Source: Pelagibacterium sp. 26DY04
Lineage (GTDB): Bacteria > Pseudomonadota > Alphaproteobacteria > Rhizobiales > Devosiaceae
Length of the DNA stretch: 64,000 nucleotides
Direction of reading: 5' to 3'
NCBI RefSeq assembly: GCF_031202305.1
Contig: NZ_CP101731.1
Span: 1,116,001-1,180,000, forward strand
The notes under the pieces: generated by a model
The model's database searches: none
What the model was told of the DNA's origin: nothing
The model's input: the letters and a program-made list of their open reading frames with translations, nothing else
Shown: in pieces, positions 57,472-64,000 of the stretch
How positions within the stretch are numbered: position 1 is the stretch's first letter
How the letters are laid out: every line of letters begins with the position of its first letter
Program-made: the position numbers and the translations under genes

Positions 57472-59442
57472 CGATCGATCGAAGCGGGCAGGGATGGCCT
57501 TTTGGCCGTCCCGGATATAGACCGTGCCGTCGTCGGATATGCGGCCTTCCGCCACCAATGCGCGCAGGGCGCCGGGCTCTCCCGAAAGGATGACGCCCAC
57601 GGCATCGAGCGGGGAATAGTGATCGGTGTTGGCGAAGACGAGGCAGCCGGGATCGAACCGGCGCGGTTCGTCCGATACCAGCGTCTTCTGCACTTGCGCG
57701 CTTGCGAACCGGTGTTCGAGATAGGGCGGAACGCCCTCTGCGGCATGCCGGTGAGGGGGATGGGGCGCATCCGAGGGCACAAGCGCACGGGGCAGGACGC
57801 AGCGTTCGGCGCTCAGGGCGGCGGCAAAGGCGGGATTGAACTGCCCTGCCGCTATGGCGCCGGCCAATTCGAGCGGCGTGAGCGCGCCCCAGGGCGGAAG
57901 CGGCTTTCCCGAGGCCAGCGCGGCGAGGCTGCCCCAACCGCGCGTGCGGGGCGCATCAAGCACGCGCGTGGCACCGGGCGCCACAAAGGCGGGTGGCTGG
58001 TTGGACCGGACGGGTCCGGCAACGGTCAAGACCCCGTCCGGAGTTTCGAATATTGGGTCGATCTGGGGGTCGTCCGCCGGCCGGTCCAGACCGCCCAGCG
58101 CGACTTCGAGTGCGATGCGTCCATGATCGACGCACCCGGCAAGGCTGGCATAGCCCGCGGCGCTGCCGGCGAGCACGATGCGGTCGAGCGTTCCGCTGGG
58201 GGAGAGGCGCTGCGTGCCGCCGGCCCAGGCAACCTCGCCGCCGGCTTTCACCCAAAGATCAAGATCGGGCTGCCAGCCGCCTGAAACGATGAGGCGGTCG
58301 CAAACGGCAGGATCGTCAGTAATGGCACCGGTTTCAGCATCTGCCGTGACAACCGCGAGACCTCGGCCCGACGGCATGGCGCCGGCGACGGCCACGCCCC
58401 AACCGAGGCGATAGCCGTAGGCCTTGCAGAATTCGATGAAACGCGTTTGCGGATCGATACGAGGATCGGAAGTGCGCAGGATCTCCTTGCCGCTGGCCGC
58501 GCCCAGCAAAGCCATGCGGTAGCCGACATTGGTGGCAGTGTGGATGAGCGCGTTATCGCCGGGCCAGACATTGTAGCGAGCAGCCATGCGCCAGGCAAAG
58601 CTTGCTTCGACGACACCGGGGAGACGGTTGCCCGCAAAGATCGGTATACGGCCAGCAGCGCCGGTGGCGAGCACGACGGTTTCGGCGGTGATGGAGATAC
58701 GCTCGGGCTGGGGGGCCGCGCCGTTTCGGATAACACGGACGGCCTCGATCCGGTGATTGCTCAAATCGAAAGCCAGGGTGCCCAGAAGCAGGGTCACCAA
58801 TCCCGACGATCCGATCTTGGTGGTGAGTTCGCCGATCATATCCTCGGGCGCGGGTTCGCCATCGGCCTTGCCGAAGAACACCGACAGCCCGCCCAGGGTG
58901 GCTTCCTTTTCAACGAGGCAGACCCGTAGACCGCGTTGGGCCGCGGCAAGGGCAGCGGAAAGACCCGCCACGCCTCCGCCCACGACGGCGATGTCGGTGG
59001 TGATCGTGCGGGTAGCCGGCACATCGATCCAACTCCCCGGATCTGCCGATCCGGAGCGATAGACAAGCCCAAGAGAATCACGCCGGCGCATGAGGAGGCG
59101 CCTGAGCACGGATGCGGGCCTGTCCGGTCCTGGGCCAAGGGTTACCAGCGACGCGCCGTCTATCGCCGGGCAAAGGGCCATGGGCATGGCGAGATCGGAC
59201 CGATCCTCCTGGCCCGCAGGCGCGATGGCGGGTGCGGTATGTTCATCGAGGGCGATGGGGTGCCCCGCGAAAACGCCGGCCGAGCCGACCCCGCTGGCAA
59301 GCAGCGCTGACAATACCGTGTCCCCCTCGAAACCGGCGATGGCGTAACCGTTGATCCGGAAGCGCAGAGGGCGCGACCGGTCGATCACGGGACGGGAGAA
59401 TTCGGGCGGCAACTGCCCACCGAGCCGGACCGGTTTGCTCAT
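57466..59442 (-). CDS. Sarcosine oxidase alpha subunit-like FAD oxidoreductase (shortened)
   Basis: A 658-residue protein resembling the N-terminal two thirds of heterotetrameric sarcosine oxidase alpha. A ferredoxin-like segment lacking all iron-sulfur cysteines (FRINGYAIAGFEGDTVLSALLASG) precedes an FAD/NAD(P) domain (TDIAVVGGGVAGLSAALAAAQRGLRVCLVEKE, VVLATGAAGRIPIF, AYGYRLGWGVAVAGAMPSG). The folate-binding aminomethyltransferase domain of SoxA is not recognisable; instead about 100 residues of unfamiliar sequence end the chain. It overlaps the upstream gene (ATGA). Substrate unknown, likely an amine or amino acid. Confidence 0.78.
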   Translation of the reverse strand: MSKPVRLGGQLPPEFSRPVIDRSRPLRFRINGYAIAGFEGDTVLSALLASGVGSAGVFAGHPIALDEHTAPAIAPAGQEDRSDLAMPMALCPAIDGASLVTLGPGPDRPASVLRRLLMRRRDSLGLVYRSGSADPGSWIDVPATRTITTDIAVVGGGVAGLSAALAAAQRGLRVCLVEKEATLGGLSVFFGKADGEPAPEDMIGELTTKIGSSGLVTLLLGTLAFDLSNHRIEAVRVIRNGAAPQPERISITAETVVLATGAAGRIPIFAGNRLPGVVEASFAWRMAARYNVWPGDNALIHTATNVGYRMALLGAASGKEILRTSDPRIDPQTRFIEFCKAYGYRLGWGVAVAGAMPSGRGLAVVTADAETGAITDDPAVCDRLIVSGGWQPDLDLWVKAGGEVAWAGGTQRLSPSGTLDRIVLAGSAAGYASLAGCVDHGRIALEVALGGLDRPADDPQIDPIFETPDGVLTVAGPVRSNQPPAFVAPGATRVLDAPRTRGWGSLAALASGKPLPPWGALTPLELAGAIAAGQFNPAFAAALSAERCVLPRALVPSDAPHPPHRHAAEGVPPYLEHRFASAQVQKTLVSDEPRRFDPGCLVFANTDHYSPLDAVGVILSGEPGALRALVAEGRISDDGTVYIRDGQKAIPARFDRSL

Positions 59443-60497
59443 GCTCCACCCCCAGGAAGGTGTCCGGGCACCACTTCGGCGACATCGCGGCGCGGCTGCC
59501 TGCGGTCGGTGCCATGCGCGGCTGCCCACTGGGCGTCCGTACCTGTCGCTTTTTCCGCAATGATGGTGGCAACAAGCGGCGCCAGAACGATATCGAGCGG
59601 GCCGAGGCCGGCGACGACGAACAGTCGCCCGCGTCGGGTCGGGCCCAGCACGGGAGCGCCATCATGAGTAGCGAGACGCCGGAAATGCGCGCGGGCCGCG
59701 AGGCGGGGGGCGGGATCGAACGGCAGGGCGGAGGCGATGCGCGCTATCCCCAGCGCGTCGTCGTCCCGGGCCGCCGCGCGGACGATACCATCGCCGGCCT
59801 GGGCGAAGATCGCGCCGCTATCGAGGTCCAGGCCCACCCGGTAGCGATGGTGGCGCTGGGGCGCGGTTTCGATGCCGATCCATTGCTCTATACGGGCGAA
59901 ATGGGCGATTTCATCGGGTTCGAGCCAATCGATGATCGCCGCGTCATCGGCCAGGACGACCTGATCGATTGTCGTGGTTCCGAAGCTCGCACTGCCGTCG
60001 CGCTTGAGCTTGAGCGCGCCCGTCGAATTGACCAGGGCGACGTTGACCGAGGCGAGCCAGGCGGGGGCGGCGGAAAGAAGAAGCGAGAGATTGAACGCCC
60101 TGACGTCGCGCAGGGTGAGAACGGAAGCGGAGCCGGTTCTGACGGGCGGGTCGATGGGAAAGCCGAAGCCGTCGGCGGTGCGATAGATGTGGCCCAGCGC
60201 GATGGCGGCATCCGCCGAGCGGGCGCTGAGCTGCATGTCTATTCGCTCGCCGATACCCGGAGCAATTCGCATCAGCCGTCGAACGGCCGGGCGGGTGTGG
60301 GCGCGCAGCAGCGACCACGTCTGCGGACGGGCGATCGGCGCAAGCGTGAGGGAAGGGACGGCACGCAGGAGGTGTGGATTGGGGGGTGGGCCGAGGAGCA
60401 CAACGGCTCGTGAGTGGTCAGCAGCCAACAGGCCTGCTAGAAGCCACGCGAATGGCGAGGCGCCGACCACGGCAATGGTTTTCGATTGCTCGGTCAT
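59439..60497 (-). CDS. Degenerate FAD-dependent oxidoreductase partner subunit
   Basis: A 352-residue protein. The N-terminus (IAVVGASPFAWLLAGLLAADHSRAVVLLG) is a dinucleotide-binding fold whose glycine motif is altered (GASPFA instead of GxGxxG). The C-terminus (HDGAPVLGPTRRGRLFVVAGLGPLDIVLAPLVATIIA) matches the end of DAO-family flavoproteins (beta-subunit-like). With the next gene it probably forms an amine-oxidising complex in which this subunit may have lost or changed cofactor binding. The genes overlap by four bases. Confidence 0.68.
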   Translation of the reverse strand: MTEQSKTIAVVGASPFAWLLAGLLAADHSRAVVLLGPPPNPHLLRAVPSLTLAPIARPQTWSLLRAHTRPAVRRLMRIAPGIGERIDMQLSARSADAAIALGHIYRTADGFGFPIDPPVRTGSASVLTLRDVRAFNLSLLLSAAPAWLASVNVALVNSTGALKLKRDGSASFGTTTIDQVVLADDAAIIDWLEPDEIAHFARIEQWIGIETAPQRHHRYRVGLDLDSGAIFAQAGDGIVRAAARDDDALGIARIASALPFDPAPRLAARAHFRRLATHDGAPVLGPTRRGRLFVVAGLGPLDIVLAPLVATIIAEKATGTDAQWAAAHGTDRRQPRRDVAEVVPGHLPGGGA

Positions 60498-60636
60498 AAG
60501 CGTCGGGCCGGCCTCTCAACCTGCCGCGCGGCGGATAGCGGGTGCGTCAAAAACGCGCCAATTCCCTGACTGCAATCCGCGCGGGATTGGCCTATAGAAA
60601 CGGTATCTCATTGGTTTTCAAGGGTTAGCCTCACAC

Positions 60637-61716
60637 TTGTTCTGGATTTTCGCGATATTGCTGGTTCTCGTCATCATTGGCGTGCTGATCCTCGGCCTGC
60701 GCGGCGTCGGCCGAGCCAGGGAAACGGCGGAGACGACGGACGCCTCGCACGCCTTTTTCCGCGACCAGCTCGACGGAATCGATGCCGATCTTGCTGCGGG
60801 CCGGCTGTCCGAGAGCGAGGCGACCGCCGCACGCGCCGAGTTGGCGCGCGAAGTCATCCGATATGAGAAGGAAAATCCCTCCCCGGCCAAGCTGGGTGGG
60901 GGCAGGGCCATTGTTCTTGCGGCGCTGCCTGTGGTCGCGGCGGTCAGCCTGGGGCTTTACGCATGGATCGGCCGCGCCGATCTGCCTGCGATGCCGCTCG
61001 CCAGCCGAGACTTGCCGGCGGAAGCAGAACTCGATCTCGAAGCGGCGATCGCGACCGTCGAGGCGCAGATGGTTCAGACGCCCGACGACGTGCGCGGCTG
61101 GCTGGTGCTGGCGCCGATCTATATGGAACAGGGGCGTTTTGCCGAGGCCGCCAATGCATGGCGGCGCGTGCTGGCGCTCGAACCCCCGACCGCCGATCGG
61201 CAATCGAGCCTGGCCGAAGCCCTGATCATGGACAACAACGGCGAGCCGACCGACGAGGCGCTTCAATTGCTGCGAAGCGCCGTGGCGGCCGATCCGACGC
61301 ACATCCGCTCGCGCTTCTATCTCGCAGGTGTATTGACCGGAACCGGGGAATACCAGGAAGCCGTTTCGCTGTGGCAGGAATTGCTGGCGCTCGGCACAGG
61401 CGAGGAGGCCTGGATCGGCACCGCGCGAGCCGGATTGGCTACGGCCCAGGCCGGGATCGAGGGCGAAACGCTGGGCGACAGCGAGCCCGATGCGACCATG
61501 GACGTGATGATTCGCGGCATGGTGGATGGATTGGCGGCGCGGCTCTATGATGAGGGCGGCACCGCCGAGGAATGGGCGCAGCTCGTCCGCTCGCGGCTTG
61601 AGCTTGACGGCGAGGACGCGGCGCGCGAGGACCTCGAACGCGCGCTCGCCGCACTTTCGGGGCAGGACCGGGTTGCGCTCGAGGATTTCGGGCGCGAGAT
61701 TGGATTGACGGAGTAG
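60637..61716 (+). CDS. ccmI: Cytochrome c biogenesis protein CcmI
   Basis: A 359-residue inner-membrane protein: TM1 ([18 protein letters not shown]), a cytoplasmic coiled coil ([40 protein letters not shown]), TM2 ([22 protein letters not shown]), and a periplasmic TPR domain that presents apocytochrome c to the haem ligation complex. It begins at TTG 60637 after AAGGGTTAGCC; no ATG is available. It heads a ccmI-ccmE-ccmF operon. Confidence 0.92.
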   Translation: MFWIFAILLVLVIIGVLILGLRGVGRARETAETTDASHAFFRDQLDGIDADLAAGRLSESEATAARAELAREVIRYEKENPSPAKLGGGRAIVLAALPVVAAVSLGLYAWIGRADLPAMPLASRDLPAEAELDLEAAIATVEAQMVQTPDDVRGWLVLAPIYMEQGRFAEAANAWRRVLALEPPTADRQSSLAEALIMDNNGEPTDEALQLLRSAVAADPTHIRSRFYLAGVLTGTGEYQEAVSLWQELLALGTGEEAWIGTARAGLATAQAGIEGETLGDSEPDATMDVMIRGMVDGLAARLYDEGGTAEEWAQLVRSRLELDGEDAAREDLERALAALSGQDRVALEDFGREIGLTE

Positions 61717-61718
61717 AG

Positions 61719-62162
61719 ATGGCCTGGACACGCAAGCAAAAGCGCCTTGGCATCATAGCCGGGCTGGGCCTGGTGCTCGCGCTGGCGGCGGGATTGATCC
61801 TGACCGCGCTGCGCGACCAGATCGTGTTCTTTTATTCGCCCACCGAGATCGCCGAGGCGGGAATTGCCCCGGGCACGCCCATCAGGCTCGGCGGGCTGGT
61901 GCTCGAGGGAAGCTGGGAACAGGAAGGCGAAAGCAATACGTTCGTCGTCCATGACGGAGCCGGCCAGATGACCGCCCACTACACCGGCATCCTGCCCGAC
62001 CTGTTCCGCGAAGGGCAGGGCGTGGTGGCCGAAGGCAGCTTGCAGGCTGACGGAAGCTTCCTGGCCACCAACGTGCTGGCCAAGCACGACGAAAACTACA
62101 TGCCCCGCGAAGTGGCGGATTCCCTGCAGGAGCAGGGCGTCTGGCAGGGCGAGGAAGGATAA
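61719..62162 (+). CDS. ccmE: Haem chaperone CcmE
   Basis: A 147-residue membrane-anchored OB-fold protein. The N-terminal anchor ([23 protein letters not shown]) is followed by RQ-like [10 protein letters not shown] and the haem-binding His123 with Tyr127 in AKHDENYMP. It carries haem covalently to CcmF/H. Its ATG is two bases after the ccmI stop with GGAG in front. Confidence 0.95.
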   Translation: MAWTRKQKRLGIIAGLGLVLALAAGLILTALRDQIVFFYSPTEIAEAGIAPGTPIRLGGLVLEGSWEQEGESNTFVVHDGAGQMTAHYTGILPDLFREGQGVVAEGSLQADGSFLATNVLAKHDENYMPREVADSLQEQGVWQGEEG

Positions 62163-62168
62163 TCGGCC

Positions 62169-64000
62169 ATGACCATCGAGCTGGGACATTTCGCGCTTAT
62201 TCTCGCTTTCGTTCTCGCCATCGCGCAGGCCGGCATCGGCTTTGCGTTCTGGCGCGGAAGCGAGCTGGTCCAGCGTTTCGTGTCCCAGGCGGCGGTGCTG
62301 CAGTTCGCGCTGGTGGGACTGGCCTTTGCCGCGCTCGTCCAGGCCTTCGCGGTTTCCGATTTTTCGCTGGAGCTTGCGGTGGCCCATTCCCACTCGCTCC
62401 AGCCGATGCTCTACAAGATCACCAGCGTCTGGGGTAACCACGAAGGCTCGATGCTGCTTTTCGTGCTGATCCTGGTGCTGTTCGGCGCCGCGGTGGCCGC
62501 TTTCGGGCGCAATCTGCCGGGCGATCTCAAGACGCTGGTGCTGGCCAATCAGGGCCTGATGGTGGCCGCGTTTTCGGGGTTCGTGCTCTTCACCTCCAAT
62601 CCCTTCTGGCGTGTCGATCCCGCGCCGATTGATGGGACCGAGCTCAATCCGGTGCTGCAGGATATCGGGCTCGCGATCCATCCGCCGCTGCTCTATCTCG
62701 GCTATGTCGGCTTTTCGATCTGCTTTTCCTTTGCCGTTGCCGCACTGGTTTCCGGCCGGATCGATGCGGCATGGGCGCGCTGGGTGCGGCCCTGGACGCT
62801 GGCGAGCTGGGCGTTCCTGACCCTTGGCATCGCCATGGGCTCGTACTGGGCCTATTACGAGCTGGGCTGGGGCGGCTGGTGGTTCTGGGATCCGGTGGAA
62901 AACGCCAGCTTCATGCCCTGGCTGTCGGGCACCGCGCTGCTCCATTCGGCCATCGTCATGGAAAAGCGCAGCGCGCTCAAAATCTGGACGATCTTTCTAG
63001 CGATCATCACCTTTTCGCTCAGCCTGCTCGGCACGTTCCTCGTGCGCTCGGGCATTCTGACATCGGTGCATTCCTTTGCGTCCGACCCGACCCGCGGCAT
63101 GGTGATCCTGACCATGCTGGGCCTGTTCATCGGCGGCGCGTTTGCCCTCTTTGCGCTGCGTGCTTCGGCCTTGAGGCATGGCGGATTGTTCGCGCCGATC
63201 AGCCGCGAAGGCGCTCTCATCCTCAACAATCTGTTCCTTTCGGCGGCAACGGCCGGCGTGCTGATCGGCACGCTCTATCCGCTGGTTCTCGAGTCGCTGA
63301 CCGGCCAGCGCATCACTGTGGGCGCGCCGTTCTTCGACCTGACGTTCGGGGCCCTCATGGTGCCGCTGCTGTTGTTGATACCGTTCGGGCCGTTCCTGGC
63401 CTGGAAGCGCGGCGACCTCGTCGCCGTCGGTCAGAGACTGATGGCGGCGATCATCGTGACCGTCGTGCTGACCCTGCTGGTCTTCGGGTTCATGGGCTTC
63501 CCGGTCAGCCTGGCGCCTATCGGGCTCGGCATCGGCATCTGGGTGATGGTGGGTGCGATCGCCGAACTGGCCGATCGTGCCGCGATTGGCCGCGTCAAAC
63601 TCGGCCAGAGCTGGGCGCGGCTCAAGGGACTGCCCCGGACCGCGTGGTCGACGGCGATCGCCCATTTCGGCGTCGGCGTGTCTGTCATCGGCATTGTATG
63701 CGCAACGGCGTTCCAGACCGAGATCGTAACTTCCATGCGTCCCGGCGAAGCCATGGAAATTGCCGGTTACACCGTAACCTATGAGGGCGAGGCCCAGGTG
63801 AGCGGCCCCAACTTCACTGCCGAGCAGGGCAGCTTCACCATCACCTCGCCCTGGGGTGGGGAACGCGCGCTGACGTCGGAACGCCGGGTCTATGCGGTGA
63901 GCGGCACGCCGACCACCGAGGCGGGTATCCGGACCTACGGCTTTAGCCAGATGTATGTGCAGTTCGGCGAGCGGTTCGGCGCGGATGGGCGCGCGGTGCG
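62169..64000 (+). CDS. ccmF: Haem lyase subunit CcmF (3' end outside window)
   Basis: At least 610 residues of a large polytopic protein starting at ATG 62169, six bases after ccmE. It contains the WWD haem-handling motif GGWWFWDPVENASFMPW, the preceding conserved region WGNHEGSMLL, and many membrane helices. CcmF accepts haem from CcmE and ligates it to apocytochrome c with CcmH/CcmI. The frame is open to the window end; about 50 or more residues are missing. Confidence 0.95.
   Translation, partial: MTIELGHFALILAFVLAIAQAGIGFAFWRGSELVQRFVSQAAVLQFALVGLAFAALVQAFAVSDFSLELAVAHSHSLQPMLYKITSVWGNHEGSMLLFVLILVLFGAAVAAFGRNLPGDLKTLVLANQGLMVAAFSGFVLFTSNPFWRVDPAPIDGTELNPVLQDIGLAIHPPLLYLGYVGFSICFSFAVAALVSGRIDAAWARWVRPWTLASWAFLTLGIAMGSYWAYYELGWGGWWFWDPVENASFMPWLSGTALLHSAIVMEKRSALKIWTIFLAIITFSLSLLGTFLVRSGILTSVHSFASDPTRGMVILTMLGLFIGGAFALFALRASALRHGGLFAPISREGALILNNLFLSAATAGVLIGTLYPLVLESLTGQRITVGAPFFDLTFGALMVPLLLLIPFGPFLAWKRGDLVAVGQRLMAAIIVTVVLTLLVFGFMGFPVSLAPIGLGIGIWVMVGAIAELADRAAIGRVKLGQSWARLKGLPRTAWSTAIAHFGVGVSVIGIVCATAFQTEIVTSMRPGEAMEIAGYTVTYEGEAQVSGPNFTAEQGSFTITSPWGGERALTSERRVYAVSGTPTTEAGIRTYGFSQMYVQFGERFGADGRAV

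Noticed and set aside
1..64000. tRNA, rRNA or riboswitch genes
   Set aside because: I scanned the intergenic gaps by eye and recognised none; a covariance-model search would be needed to exclude small ones.

Overview
The window is high-GC, densely coded chromosomal DNA from an alphaproteobacterium. The gene content (YtfQRT-YjfF sugar importer, RcGTA-type gene transfer agent, YcnI/PCu(A)C/SCO copper genes, CcmI-CcmE-CcmF, PepSY-PhoP-PhoQ) and dispersed palindromic intergenic repeats fit Hyphomicrobiales. Devosiaceae (Devosia/Pelagibacterium) is my best guess from protein flavour, but it is not proven. I recognised no rRNA, tRNA or CRISPR array.

Layout. 1-3.4 kb: two small stress modules, an HxlR regulator divergent from an FMN/quinone reductase with a palindromic operator, and a SoxR-controlled MFS exporter-soxR-cupin operon with a recognisable SoxR promoter. 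3.4-10.3 kb: chemoreceptor, diguanylate cyclase, a TagO/VasI-like periplasmic protein, a PQQ sugar dehydrogenase fused to cytochrome c, and a VOC protein. 10.3-15.1 kb: a galactofuranose-type ABC importer operon (ytfQ-ytfR-ytfT-yjfF) with a FadR/GntR-type operator. 15.5-17.3 kb: WYL regulator divergent from an epoxide hydrolase. 17.4-19.3 kb: a copper-delivery operon. 19.3-23.8 kb: chrA, a Gre-family factor, ilvA, a thioredoxin and an NTF2-like protein. 23.8-27.0 kb: a probable metal-handling ABC cluster with a histidine-rich protein, resembling Zrg zinc systems in composition. 27.2-33.5 kb: alkaline phosphatase, NavBac sodium channel, a secreted protein, membrane glucose dehydrogenase and a DUF4142 protein.

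33.6-52.5 kb is the centrepiece: an apparently complete RcGTA-type gene transfer agent cluster. It runs TerS, TerL, portal, two small proteins, prohead protease, capsid, connector, adaptor, tail terminator, tail tube, two chaperones, tape measure, DUF2460, DUF2163, NlpC/P60, TIM-barrel megaprotein and DUF2793, and ends in an endolysin with a membrane tail. No integrase, repressor or replication gene is present. Unusually, its intergenic gaps are packed with dispersed palindromic repeats, one gap holds a 223-bp tandem duplication, one carries an oppositely oriented tiny zinc-ribbon gene, and a 35-bp exact repeat precedes both the packaging and the structural genes.

52.5-64 kb: a mazEF module beside the GTA, a PepSY/PhoP/PhoQ-like two-component operon with a direct-repeat box, a lipoprotein, an unknown conserved protein, a two-gene FAD oxidoreductase related to the sarcosine oxidase alpha subunit, and the start of the cytochrome c maturation operon ccmI-ccmE-ccmF (ccmF runs off the window).
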